Positions 7,629-15,727 of a DNA stretch of 20,143 bases are shown here, in pieces. Location: contig CAZKWE010000034.1 in the NCBI GenBank assembly GCA_964556545.1, forward strand, positions 1 to 20,143, written 5' to 3'. Origin of the DNA: JALSKU01 sp964556545. GTDB lineage: Bacteria > Campylobacterota > Campylobacteria > Campylobacterales > JALSKU01. The translations under genes were made by a program, and so were the position numbers. The notes beneath the pieces are model-generated. The model did not search any database, had not been told where the DNA came from, and saw nothing but the letters and a program-made list of their open reading frames with translations. The first letter of the stretch is position 1. Each line of letters starts with the position of its first letter.

Positions 7629-8336
7629 TTAGATTACTTTAAATGCTTCTTTTAAGTCTATTTTACCTTCATAATATGCTTTGCCTATTATTACTCCTGA
7701 AATTATTCCACTTTGTTTACATTTTTTTATATCATCGATATCTTTAACCCCGCCGCTCGCAATCGTATCTATACCGGATGCTTTGGCAATCTCTTGTGTA
7801 AAAGATATATTTACCCCGCTTAACATACCGTCTTTGCTGATATCGGTGCAAATTATTGCTTTGACTCCGGCTTTTGCAAATTCTCTTGCCAAATCAGTTG
7901 CCCTTATAGAGCTTACTTCCGCCCAGCCTTCAACCGCAACCATACCGTCTTTTGCATCTATGCCTACTACTATGGGGTATTTTTTTGCCATCTCTTTTAC
8001 AAAATCAGGATTTTTCAAAGCAACGGAGCCGAGTATAACTCTGTTAACTCCCAAATCCATATACATTTTGATAGTCTTTTCATCTCTGATGCCGCCTCCC
8101 ACCTCTATGGAAAGATTACAATTTTCTCTTATCTTTTTAATTTGCTCCAAATTAGCAGGCTCTCCTTTAAAAGCCCCGTTTAAATCAACCAAATGAACCC
8201 ATTTGCTTCCTGATTCTTCAAATTTTTTTGCAATATGCCAAGGCTCATTGCTGTAAACTTTGGCACTATTCATCAAACCTTTTTTCAATCTGACGGCTTT
8301 ACCGTCTTTTAGGTCAATTGCGGGCAATATATCCAT
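7629..8336 (-). CDS. hisA: Phosphoribosylformimino-5-aminoimidazole carboxamide ribotide isomerase
   Basis: The fourth step of histidine synthesis, an Amadori isomerisation of ProFAR to PRFAR in the cytoplasm. The 235 residues form one (beta/alpha)8 barrel. The catalytic acids are Asp8 (DILPAIDLKDG) and Asp127 (VVGIDAKDG), the same positions as in Thermotoga HisA. The phosphate-binding loops are EVGGGIRD (78-85) and ASGGVKD (193-199), and CTDISKDGMLSGVN (163-176) is conserved. HisF uses a similar barrel, but the N-terminal DILPAIDLKDG block marks HisA. It follows hisH with a 2-base gap; no hisF is in the window. Confidence 0.93.
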   Translation of the reverse strand: MDILPAIDLKDGKAVRLKKGLMNSAKVYSNEPWHIAKKFEESGSKWVHLVDLNGAFKGEPANLEQIKKIRENCNLSIEVGGGIRDEKTIKMYMDLGVNRVILGSVALKNPDFVKEMAKKYPIVVGIDAKDGMVAVEGWAEVSSIRATDLAREFAKAGVKAIICTDISKDGMLSGVNISFTQEIAKASGIDTIASGGVKDIDDIKKCKQSGIISGVIIGKAYYEGKIDLKEAFKVI

Positions 8337-8338
8337 TT

Positions 8339-8956
8339 TTATAACCTTATAAAGTTTTCTATAATTTTAAGTCCGACATCATGACTTTTTTCAGGATGCG
8401 GCTGAAATCCGTAAACATTTTCTTTTTGTACGGCACTGGCAAACTCATATCCGTAAAGTGTCTTTCCTATGATATATTTTTTATCGGTTAGAACATGATA
8501 GGAGTGAACAAAGTAGAGATAAAACGAATCCTCAAGTCCGTTAAAAAGCGGAGTTGATCTTTGTATAAAAAGTTTGTTCCACCCCATATGCGGAATTTTC
8601 AGTCTTTTTGGAAATTTGCTACTGTCAAAATACTTTATATCTCCTTGTATCAGACCAAGACCTATGTGTGAGCCGAATTCTTCACTCCTGTCAAACAAAA
8701 GCTGCATACCAAGACAAATACCCAAAAGCGGTCTTTTGGTTTTTGCAAACTCTTTGATGGCCATATCCATACTGTTTTCCCTTAGATGGGCCATAGCATC
8801 TCCAAAAGCTCCTACACCCGGAAGTACAATTTTGTCATATTTTTTTAAAGTATCGGGCTTACTTATAATATCAACATTTTCACCCAGTTTCAAAAAAGCA
8901 TTTTTAACACTGCTTAAATTGCCCATATTATAATCTATTATCGCTATTTTCTGCAT
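8339..8956 (-). CDS. hisH: Imidazole glycerol phosphate synthase, glutaminase subunit
   Basis: The class-I glutamine amidotransferase that supplies ammonia to HisF to make imidazole glycerol phosphate and AICAR. The 205 residues are a normal length. The catalytic triad is visible as Cys81 in LLGICLGMQLL, and His187 with Glu189 in FQPHPEKS. The oxyanion strand is LPGVGAFGDAM (45-55). The start at ATG 8954-8956 follows AAAGG. Some Campylobacterota also carry a HisH paralogue for surface-sugar synthesis; being next to hisA, this copy is more likely the histidine enzyme, though ugd is the upstream neighbour. Confidence 0.9.
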   Translation of the reverse strand: MQKIAIIDYNMGNLSSVKNAFLKLGENVDIISKPDTLKKYDKIVLPGVGAFGDAMAHLRENSMDMAIKEFAKTKRPLLGICLGMQLLFDRSEEFGSHIGLGLIQGDIKYFDSSKFPKRLKIPHMGWNKLFIQRSTPLFNGLEDSFYLYFVHSYHVLTDKKYIIGKTLYGYEFASAVQKENVYGFQPHPEKSHDVGLKIIENFIRL

Positions 8957-8965
8957 TTCAAACCT

Positions 8966-10288
8966 TTAAGCAACTCCGATTTGATAATATTCAAAACCAA
9001 ACTCCTTTAATTTATCTTTGTTGTATTGATTTCTTCCGTCAAATATAACAGCCGTTTTAAGTCTTTTTTTCATCTCTTCAAAATCAGGACTTCTAAACTC
9101 TTTCCATTCCGTTATCAGTATAGTGGCATCAGCACCGTCCAATACATCATATTTACTATCTTTATACTCAACTTCCAATCCCTTAAGCCAAAAGTTTTTA
9201 GCATCTTTCATAGCTTGAGGATCATAAGCTTTTATTTTTGCACCTCTTTTTAAAAGCTCTTTTATCACTACAATCGAGGGTGCCTCTCTCATATCATCGG
9301 TTTCCGGTTTAAAACTCAATCCCCATATACCAAAAGTTTTACCGGTTAAATCATTTGAATATCTCTTTTTAATCATATCTACCAAAAACATTTTCTGAGC
9401 TTTGTTCACCTCTTCAACAGCGGGTATGATTTTTGGTTTGTATCCTGCATCCAAAGCTATCTTGTTCAATGCATTTACATCTTTTGGGAAACAGCTTCCG
9501 CCATATCCGCATCCGGGATAAATAAAACTGTACCCTATCCTGCTGTCACTGCCTATGCCGTGTCTGACCATATTTATATCGGCTCCTACTCTTTGTGCAA
9601 TTTGACTCATTTCATTCATAAAAGATATCTTCGTTGCCAGCATTGCATTTGCCGCATACTTCGTAAGTTCCGCACTTTTCGTATCCATAGCGATAAATCT
9701 CTCATGATTTAGAGTAAAAGGTCTATATAACTCTTTTAGCAAATCCATAGCTTTTTTCGAATCAGCTCCGACAACCACACGATCAGGCTTCATAAAATCA
9801 GAAATTGCCGCTCCCTCTTTTAAAAATTCGGGGTTACTGACTACATCAAAAGGTATATTGACCCCTCTTTTTTCCAATTCACCACTGATAACATTTTTTA
9901 CCTTGTCGGCAGTTCCTACAGGTACGGTTGATTTATCAACAATAACTATATAATTTTTTATATATTTGCCGATATCTTTTGCTACGGCCAATACATATTG
10001 CAAATCAGCACTTCCGTCTTCACTCATAGGAGTTCCAACTGCTATAAAAACAATCCGGGCGTCTTCAAGAGCTTCTTTTATGTCGGTAGTAAAATCCAGA
10101 GATTTGTTTTTATAGTTTTTAAGAACCATATTTTCAAGTCCGGGTTCGTATATAGGAATTTTTCCTTTTTTAAGCCCTTCGATTTTATTTTTATCAATAT
10201 CTACACATGTTACAGTATTACCCATTTCGGCAAAACAAGTTCCCGTAACCAATCCGACATATCCGGTGCCAATTACTGCTATATTCAT
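8966..10288 (-). CDS. ugd: UDP-glucose 6-dehydrogenase
   Basis: It oxidises UDP-glucose to UDP-glucuronate with two NAD+, feeding acidic surface polysaccharides. The 440 residues match the family. The Rossmann motif GTGYVGLVTGTCFAEMG (7-23) opens the protein. GTPMSEDGSAD and STVPVGT (120-126) are conserved, Lys220 lies before ISFMNEM, and the catalytic Cys266 sits in GYGGSCFPKDV (261-271). The start ATG (10286-10288) overlaps the upstream exonuclease stop as ATGA. It lies close to the plus-strand glycan locus starting at 11212, so a role in supplying that locus is plausible. A related UDP-sugar dehydrogenase with another substrate cannot be excluded. Confidence 0.92.
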   Translation of the reverse strand: MNIAVIGTGYVGLVTGTCFAEMGNTVTCVDIDKNKIEGLKKGKIPIYEPGLENMVLKNYKNKSLDFTTDIKEALEDARIVFIAVGTPMSEDGSADLQYVLAVAKDIGKYIKNYIVIVDKSTVPVGTADKVKNVISGELEKRGVNIPFDVVSNPEFLKEGAAISDFMKPDRVVVGADSKKAMDLLKELYRPFTLNHERFIAMDTKSAELTKYAANAMLATKISFMNEMSQIAQRVGADINMVRHGIGSDSRIGYSFIYPGCGYGGSCFPKDVNALNKIALDAGYKPKIIPAVEEVNKAQKMFLVDMIKKRYSNDLTGKTFGIWGLSFKPETDDMREAPSIVVIKELLKRGAKIKAYDPQAMKDAKNFWLKGLEVEYKDSKYDVLDGADATILITEWKEFRSPDFEEMKKRLKTAVIFDGRNQYNKDKLKEFGFEYYQIGVA

Positions 10289-11073
10289 ACATTCAATCCT
10301 TTAAGTTCATTTTCTATAAAATTTTTAAAAACTTTTGTATATGATTTTTTCTCATCAAGTCTGTTTTGCAAATCGCTGATATTTGCTGCATAATCATTTA
10401 AAGTAAGATTGCCTTTTAAAAGCTCATATTTTAAATAAAGCCAGTATGTATTTAGTACATCACTTTCGCAATACTCTTTTATCTTATCAATTTTTTGTTC
10501 ATAATAAAGATCCGTTACCTCATCTCCATGAACATCATACTTCCCCGGAAGCCCTGCCATTTTGCATATAGTATCAAGCTTGATGCCCCTAACCGCTCCG
10601 AATTCGCCTATATGATCCATCAAATCAACATGAAATCTGTCACTGTAACGAGAACGATAATTATCCCATTTATTTTTGTTTAATTCTCTGTTTTCTTTTT
10701 CAAAGTAGGCAGAACATGAAAGATTGTATTTCATAGCTCTTATCATAAGCATGGGCATATCAAATGCTCTTCCGTTAAAACTGACAAGCTTAGGCTCTTT
10801 TTTATCTATAAAATTTAAAAAACTGCTTATCATCTCCTTTTCATTTTCCCCCTGGATGGAGCTGACCTTCTCAAATCTTCCGAAATCATCACCGATAACA
10901 GCCGAAATAGCTACAACCTGATGAAAAGGGATAGGCAAAAAAGAGTATCCATTCTTTTCTTCTTGCAGTTCAAAAGCTTTTTTACTTACTTCAAAATCAT
11001 TCCCCTCAATACCGTATTCACTTCTGACCAAAGAGACATCAGGTATGGTTTCACAGTCAAATATACATATCAT
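10285..11073 (-). CDS. DEDD-family 3'-5' exonuclease, PolB-like
   Basis: It resembles the predicted 3'-5' exonucleases related to the proofreading domain of family B DNA polymerases, which remove nucleotides from DNA or RNA ends with two metal ions. The 262 residues show the three exonuclease motifs: Asp6 and Glu8 in FDCETIPD, Asp105 in SFNGRAFDMPML (98-109), and the YxxxD form Tyr201...Asp205 in YCESDVLNTYW. There is no polymerase part. The start at ATG 11071-11073 sits after GGAAG. It is the first gene of the minus-strand run and is joined to ugd by an ATGA overlap, without an obvious functional link. The in vivo substrate is unknown. Confidence 0.82.
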   Translation of the reverse strand: MICIFDCETIPDVSLVRSEYGIEGNDFEVSKKAFELQEEKNGYSFLPIPFHQVVAISAVIGDDFGRFEKVSSIQGENEKEMISSFLNFIDKKEPKLVSFNGRAFDMPMLMIRAMKYNLSCSAYFEKENRELNKNKWDNYRSRYSDRFHVDLMDHIGEFGAVRGIKLDTICKMAGLPGKYDVHGDEVTDLYYEQKIDKIKEYCESDVLNTYWLYLKYELLKGNLTLNDYAANISDLQNRLDEKKSYTKVFKNFIENELKGLNV

Positions 11074-11103
11074 TTAGCTTCCATTATGGTAAAATTAGGT
11101 ATA

Positions 11104-11109
11104 ATCATA
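11104..11109 (-). promoter_or_regulatory. Candidate -10 box for the minus-strand exonuclease-ugd-hisHA run
   Basis: TATGAT on the minus strand, 30 bases before the exonuclease start, in the divergent intergenic region. It overlaps a plus-strand TATAAT at 11100-11105, so the two directions could compete. No -35 is visible. Confidence 0.4.
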
Positions 11110-11174
11110 TCTAAAAAAGGGTAAAATTGAGATTAGTTTATAGTAGAGTTAAATAGTTTTTTATAAATATTTGA

Positions 11175-11180
11175 TATAAT
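11175..11180 (+). promoter_or_regulatory. -10 box for the surface-glycan operon
   Basis: A perfect TATAAT within TTGATATAATTGT, in very AT-rich DNA. A start about 7 bases downstream would put the ATG of the acyltransferase gene (11212) after a leader of about 25 bases. As all following genes overlap, this may drive the whole plus-strand run. A second TATAAT at 11100-11105 is a possible weaker upstream promoter. Confidence 0.55.
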
Positions 11181-11211
11181 TGTACTTAAAAATTGGATAT
11201 TGTGGGGTTTT

Positions 11212-12099
11212 ATGCGAGAAAAGATAGAATACTATATCATTAAGTTCATTCTGTTTTTATCAAAAATATTACCCACTAATACAACATATAACACTATGAA
11301 ATTCGTATCTGAAAAATTTTATAAATATGGAAAAAGAAGAAGTTCTTTAACTATCAAAAATCTTACAAAGGCATTTCCTGATAAAAACACAGAAGAGATA
11401 GCAGAACTTGCAAAAAAATCTTATGAAAGTGTTGCCATAACTCTATCTGAAATCATACTATTGCTAAATGATAAATTAAATCTTGATGATATGATTGAAA
11501 ATGGTGAAGATTTTCTGCAAAAATTAGAAAATTACACCAAAGATACGACAAGTGGAACTGTTGTTGTCACCGCCCATTTTTCCAATTGGGAGCTTGCAGC
11601 TCAATTTTTACCCCTTCACGGATACCCTATAGTGGCAATTGGCAGAGAAGGAAACAATAAACTTATAGAGAAAAATATCACTACCCCTTTCAGACAGAGA
11701 TACGGAAACAGAAATATCTATAAAAAAAGTGCACTTTTAGGCATCATAAAGGCTCTTAAAAAAAATCAAATCGTTGGGCTTCTGTTTGATCAAAAAGCGG
11801 GTGGACGAAACAGTGTAAAGGTTAATTTTTTCGGAATACCTGCCGATACCACAAAATCAATAGCAAAGATGAAACTAAAACTCAATCCAAAAATCATACC
11901 CATCTTTTTTCCCCGTAACAAAAACGGAAAATACACTCCCATTATCTACGAACCCGTAGAATACACCGCAGACGAAGAGAGCGACAAAGAGATAAAAATC
12001 CAAAAGATGACACAAAGATACAACGATATACTCGAAGAGGTTATAAGAGAGTATCCCGAGCAGTGGTTCTGGATGCACAATCGTTGGAGGCTTGTTTGA
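11212..12099 (+). CDS. Lipid A biosynthesis (lauroyl-type) acyltransferase, LpxL/HtrB family
   Basis: The family transfers a secondary fatty acyl chain onto lipid A precursors at the inner membrane. The 295 residues carry an N-terminal hydrophobic anchor (about 8-22), the catalytic HX4E motif as His122 and Glu127 in AHFSNWELAA, then IGREGNN, LLFDQKAG and the C-terminal PEQWFWMHNRWR. I place the start at ATG 11212-11214. A TTG at 11200 would add four residues but lies too near the predicted transcription start. The gene heads the glycan run, as htrB/waaM does in the lipooligosaccharide loci of Campylobacter. Position of acylation and acyl chain length cannot be read from sequence; another lysophospholipid acyltransferase role is less likely. 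Confidence 0.85.
   Translation: MREKIEYYIIKFILFLSKILPTNTTYNTMKFVSEKFYKYGKRRSSLTIKNLTKAFPDKNTEEIAELAKKSYESVAITLSEIILLLNDKLNLDDMIENGEDFLQKLENYTKDTTSGTVVVTAHFSNWELAAQFLPLHGYPIVAIGREGNNKLIEKNITTPFRQRYGNRNIYKKSALLGIIKALKKNQIVGLLFDQKAGGRNSVKVNFFGIPADTTKSIAKMKLKLNPKIIPIFFPRNKNGKYTPIIYEPVEYTADEESDKEIKIQKMTQRYNDILEEVIREYPEQWFWMHNRWRLV
12086..12090 (+). promoter_or_regulatory. Ribosome binding site fixing the TTG start of the ELM1-family gene
   Basis: GGAGG ends 5 bases before TTG 12096-12098, whose last two bases begin the TGA stop of the acyltransferase gene. This perfect site, together with the conserved ISDGKAGH motif right after, decides for this start over any codon further upstream in the frame. 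Confidence 0.7.
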
Positions 12100-12947
12100 G
12101 AATTTTAATCATAAGCGACGGCAAAGCAGGACACTTAAACCAATCTATCGCCTTTGCAAAACTTAAAGACCTGAAATATGATATTTTAGAGATAAAAAAC
12201 AGTTTAAAACTTTTGACATATATACTCGATTTTACAGGCATATATGTAAATCTTTTCTCTTTGCATATAAAGGATAAAAACTATAATGCCGTAGTATCTG
12301 CGGGCTCATCTACATACTATGCAAATAGATATACGGCAAAAAAACTGGGTATAAAATCGATAGCAATCATGTTACCTCGTAATTTCAGATTGAGAGGATT
12401 TGACTATATCATAGCTTTAGAACACGACAATCCAAAACCTGCAAAAAATATCATCACTATACCCATCGCCCTATCCGTAAGTGAGCCAAAAGGATATATA
12501 AAAAAGAGCAAAAAACCCTCCTTAGGTATAATTTTAGGAGGGGACAATTCAGTGTTTAAGATGGAAAAAAAGAAGATAAAGAGAGCATTAGATAAAATAT
12601 TTAAAAATTATCCAGAGCATTTAAAATATATAACAACTTCAAGAAGAACACCAAAAGAGATAGATAAATTGCTTGAAAATTATAAGTTTGATTATGAGAT
12701 TATCTACTCAAAAAACAATTCCATAAATCCAATTCCTGATTTTTTAGAGATTTGTGATGAGCTTTTTATCTCAATAGATTCAGCATCTATGCTCTCTGAA
12801 GCAAGAGCATGTTCAAATGCCAAAATTCACATCATAGAGCTACAATCCAAGAAAAAAGATACAAAATTTCATAAATTGGCACTGACTATAAAAGAGTTAA
12901 AAAGCAGATTTGACTTCTCTCCCTATCTTGAAAAGGTAAAGCTGTGA
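12096..12947 (+). CDS. ELM1-family (DUF1022) protein
   Basis: It belongs to the family named after plant mitochondrial fission factor ELM1, whose bacterial members are uncharacterised and often lie in lipid A or surface-sugar loci. The 283 residues show the family landmarks: ISDGKAGHLNQS (7-17, opening motif), SAGSSTYYAN (68-77), ILGGDNS (146-152), TTSRRTPKE (180-188) and SIDSASMLSEA (226-236). The start is TTG with a TTGA overlap and a perfect ribosome site. A two-domain nucleotide-sugar-transferase-like fold is my inference from the motif layout; no enzyme activity can be assigned. A second ELM1 domain occurs downstream (16367) fused to a glycosyltransferase, supporting a role in the same glycan pathway. 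Confidence 0.8.
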   Translation: MRILIISDGKAGHLNQSIAFAKLKDLKYDILEIKNSLKLLTYILDFTGIYVNLFSLHIKDKNYNAVVSAGSSTYYANRYTAKKLGIKSIAIMLPRNFRLRGFDYIIALEHDNPKPAKNIITIPIALSVSEPKGYIKKSKKPSLGIILGGDNSVFKMEKKKIKRALDKIFKNYPEHLKYITTSRRTPKEIDKLLENYKFDYEIIYSKNNSINPIPDFLEICDELFISIDSASMLSEARACSNAKIHIIELQSKKKDTKFHKLALTIKELKSRFDFSPYLEKVKL

Positions 12948-14026
12948 AGATAGTCCAAATTCTTCCTGAGTTAAATGAGGGAGGAGTGGAAAGAGGAGTG
13001 GTTGAACTCGCAAGGGAGCTTATCAAAAGAGATTTCGACTCTTTCGTCATAAGCAACGGTGGAAAACTCACAACACAACTTGAAAAAGAGGGGAGCAGAC
13101 ACTTTGGTTTTGATGTATGTAGCAAAAATCCTCTCACTTTGCCAACTAGAGTTTATGGTTTACAAAAACTACTAAAAGAGTTAAAGCCCGATATAATACA
13201 TGTCAGAAGCAGAGTTCCTGCTTGGTTGGTATATCTCGCAAACAAGAGCCTTAAAATCCCTGTTGTATCTACTGTTCACGGTTTTAACAGTGTCAGTTTT
13301 TATAGCAAAATCATGACCAAAGCCGATAAAATTATCTGTGTAAGCGGTGCGATAAAAGAGTATATACAAAAACACTACAAGACACCTGAGGATAAAATCA
13401 GCATCATACCAAGAGGGATAGATTTAGAAAAGTTCAATCCTGACAACATAGATAAAGATTTTATACAAAAGTTCAAACAAGAGTTCAAACTTCAAAACAG
13501 ATTTACAGTCTCAACTGTCGGAAGAATAACACAACTAAAAGATTTGGAGACATTTATAAGAGCAGTATCCATACTCCAAAAAGAGGATAGAAGCGTAGTC
13601 GGACTAATAGTAGGCGGTGTCAGAGAGGACAAAAAAGAGTACTTTAACTCACTAAAAAGCCTGATAAAATCTCTACATGCAGAGGTTATTTTCACAGGAA
13701 GCCAATCAAAAGTAGCAGAAATCTACTCCCTGAGTGATGTCGTGGTAAGTAGCTCAAAAAAACCGGAGAGTTTCGGCAGAAGCGTAGCAGAAGCCTTGGC
13801 ACTCAACACTCCCGTAGTTGCAACAAACCACGGCGGAGTTTTAGATATAATAGCAGAAAATAAAAACGGATACTTTTTTGATATTGGTGATTTCAAAGAC
13901 TTGGCAAAAAAGATATACAGAGCAAAAGAGTTGAAATTTGACGGTTTCAAGTATGTAAAAGAGAATTTTTCACTTGAACAGATGGTAATAAAAACAGTAG
14001 AGGTTTATAAAAATTTTGAAAAATAA
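12944..14026 (+). CDS. Glycosyltransferase family 4 (GT-B)
   Basis: It probably transfers a sugar from a nucleotide donor to a growing lipid-linked or lipid A-core glycan on the cytoplasmic face. The 360 residues comprise an N-terminal acceptor domain opening with LPELNEGGVERG and containing KPDIIHVRSR and VSTVHG, and a C-terminal donor domain from about residue 188. The donor site shows TVGRITQLKD (Arg194, Lys199) and the EX7E motif Glu275/Glu283 in ESFGRSVAEAL, then TNHGGVLDII. The start is GTG (12944-12946), overlapping the upstream stop as GTGA, after AAAAGG. Sugar and linkage cannot be deduced. Confidence 0.88.
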   Translation: MKIVQILPELNEGGVERGVVELARELIKRDFDSFVISNGGKLTTQLEKEGSRHFGFDVCSKNPLTLPTRVYGLQKLLKELKPDIIHVRSRVPAWLVYLANKSLKIPVVSTVHGFNSVSFYSKIMTKADKIICVSGAIKEYIQKHYKTPEDKISIIPRGIDLEKFNPDNIDKDFIQKFKQEFKLQNRFTVSTVGRITQLKDLETFIRAVSILQKEDRSVVGLIVGGVREDKKEYFNSLKSLIKSLHAEVIFTGSQSKVAEIYSLSDVVVSSSKKPESFGRSVAEALALNTPVVATNHGGVLDIIAENKNGYFFDIGDFKDLAKKIYRAKELKFDGFKYVKENFSLEQMVIKTVEVYKNFEK

Positions 14027-14726
14027 CCCCCTGATACTGATGTATCACTCAATAAACAGCACTAAGCTTAAAAGACTAAAAGGGATAAGAGTTTCGCCTA
14101 AAAACTTTGAGAGGCAACTATCATACCTTGCAAAAAAAGGTTTCAAAAGCTACACTCTTGGCGAAATGATAGAGCAAAAAGAGTATTTAGCCTCAAAAAG
14201 TGTAGTCATAACTTTTGATGACGGATACAGAGACAATCTCACAAACGCTCTTCCTGTTTTAGAAAAATACAACTTCAAAGCTACCATATTTGTCATCATA
14301 AACAGATTTGACAATGACTGGTCACTACATAGAAAAACAAAAAATGCAGACATAGTCAACAAGATAGAAAAACTAAGTGATGAGGATATAAAAACTCTGC
14401 TGAAAAGTGGACTTATAGAGATAGGAGCACACACCCTAAACCACAAAAACTTCTCAAAAATCTCACAAAAAGAGAAAAAAAAGGAGATAGTAAAATCAAA
14501 AGAGATTTTGGAACAAAAATTTAACATAAAGTGCAAAACCTTCTCTTATCCATTTGGCATATATGAAAAAGGCGATGAAGAACTAGTAAAAGATGCAGGT
14601 TTTACAGGTGCGGTAACGACTGAAGTCAGAAGAGCTGATTTAAACAAAGATGACCTTTTTTTGCTTCCTAGAATCAACATAAAAGATGAATATCTAAAAT
14701 TTATATACAAAATGAGAAAATTTTGA
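14016..14726 (+). CDS. Polysaccharide deacetylase, NodB-type (CE4)
   Basis: The family removes N- or O-acetyl groups from amino-sugar polymers or glycan intermediates using a divalent metal. The 236 residues form a single NodB domain: VVITFDDGYRDN (Asp68, Asp69 as base and metal ligand), the metal pair His139/His143 in IGAHTLNHKNF, TFSYPFGIY (175-183), and LPRINI near the end. There is no signal peptide or membrane segment, so it may act inside the cell on a lipid-linked or nucleotide-linked sugar rather than on exported polymer; this is inference. The start is TTG (14016-14018), overlapping the preceding gene by 11 bases, chosen because KNNPLILMYHSI is the family's usual beginning. Confidence 0.87.
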   Translation: MKNNPLILMYHSINSTKLKRLKGIRVSPKNFERQLSYLAKKGFKSYTLGEMIEQKEYLASKSVVITFDDGYRDNLTNALPVLEKYNFKATIFVIINRFDNDWSLHRKTKNADIVNKIEKLSDEDIKTLLKSGLIEIGAHTLNHKNFSKISQKEKKKEIVKSKEILEQKFNIKCKTFSYPFGIYEKGDEELVKDAGFTGAVTTEVRRADLNKDDLFLLPRINIKDEYLKFIYKMRKF

Positions 14727-15727
14727 GAGTAGTACAGATTTTAGGCGGTGCCGAAGATGGAGGATTGGAGAAACATACCATAGAGCTATCTCACTCATTG
14801 GCTAAAAGGGGTATAGATATAAGTATAATTGCCCATAAAAAATTTAGAGAAGATTTTAAAGGTTTAAACTTAATAGAGTGCGATTTAAGCAAAAGCAGAA
14901 ACAATCCATTTATACTCTACAAACTCTACAAAATTCTAAAAAATGAGAACTTTGACATAATCCATACCCAAGCAAACAAAGCTACTGATATGGTGATAAA
15001 ACTAAAATCATTTTTAGACTCAAAAGTTATATCCACCCTGCATAGCTATAAAAAAAACATAAAGAGTTTTGAAAAAAGTGATTTTGTCATAACCGTTTCT
15101 GACAAAATTGGAGAAAAACTAAAGACTAAAAAGAGGACAACAATCTATAACGGTATAGATATGCAAGAGATAGACAAAATAGATTTGTACCAAAAATTCA
15201 ATATACCCAGAGAGAGCTTTACAATATGTGCTATCGGGCGTTTTGTAGAGGCTAAAAGGTTTGATTTACTCATAGATGCTTTTAGACTTTTGAAACCTAA
15301 ATTTCAGTTAATCTTGATTGGCAATGGAGATAAGAAGATAGAAGAGAGTGCAAAAAAAGAGAGAAATATCACACTGACCGGATATTTGAAACCCAAAGAG
15401 ACAAAAGAGATACTAAAATCATCAAACCTATCTGTTATAACATCCCAAAAAGAGGGATTTTCTTATGTTTTTGCTGAATCTCTTATACTCAAAACTCCTC
15501 TTGTTTCAACTGATGTAGCAGACATAAACAAGTTTATTCCGACAAAATTTATAACAAAATTAGATGCTAAGGATATAGCTGATAAAATAGAGAGTTTTGA
15601 AAAAAACTATAAGGAAAATCTAACTCTATATGAAGATGTTTTCAGGGATGCCAGAGTTAAATTTTCCATAGCAAATATGACAAAAAAAGTAGTTGAAATA
15701 TACAAAAAGGTGTTAGATGAGCTATAA
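14723..15727 (+). CDS. Glycosyltransferase family 4 (GT-B)
   Basis: A second stand-alone GT4 enzyme of the run, 334 residues. The N-terminal domain begins VVQILGGAEDGGLEKH and has NFDIIHTQANKA and STLHSY. The donor domain has AIGRFVEAKRF (Arg173, Lys178) and EX7E as Glu244/Glu252 in EGFSYVFAESL, then VSTDVADI. The start is TTG overlapping the deacetylase stop as TTGA; the site in front (AATGAGAAAA) is weak, so translation is probably coupled. The gene overlaps the next one by 11 bases. Donor and acceptor are unknown. Confidence 0.87.
   Translation: MRVVQILGGAEDGGLEKHTIELSHSLAKRGIDISIIAHKKFREDFKGLNLIECDLSKSRNNPFILYKLYKILKNENFDIIHTQANKATDMVIKLKSFLDSKVISTLHSYKKNIKSFEKSDFVITVSDKIGEKLKTKKRTTIYNGIDMQEIDKIDLYQKFNIPRESFTICAIGRFVEAKRFDLLIDAFRLLKPKFQLILIGNGDKKIEESAKKERNITLTGYLKPKETKEILKSSNLSVITSQKEGFSYVFAESLILKTPLVSTDVADINKFIPTKFITKLDAKDIADKIESFEKNYKENLTLYEDVFRDARVKFSIANMTKKVVEIYKKVLDEL

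Larger units (their letters stand above)
11074..11211. other. Divergent intergenic region between housekeeping and glycan runs
   Basis: This 138-base gap is very AT-rich and holds the -10 boxes of both directions, with no credible ORF, RNA gene or terminator. It is the only point in the window where transcription changes strand, and marks the edge of the glycan locus. Confidence 0.7.

Noticed and set aside
11200..11211. TTG at 11200 as the start of the acyltransferase
   Set aside because: It is only about 13 bases from the predicted transcription start and lacks a good ribosome site; ATG 11212 fits family and promoter better.
12063..12095. ATG-like upstream extension of the ELM1 gene into the acyltransferase gene
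   Set aside because: The extra residues match nothing in the family, while TTG 12096 has a perfect GGAGG and the conserved opening motif just after it.
14475..14482. Run of eight A in the deacetylase gene, and another at 17146-17153 in the ELM1-GT4 gene, as possible phase-variation sites
   Set aside because: Eight A is common in DNA this AT-rich, the frames are intact, and there are no long G/C tracts of the kind used for phase variation in Campylobacter.
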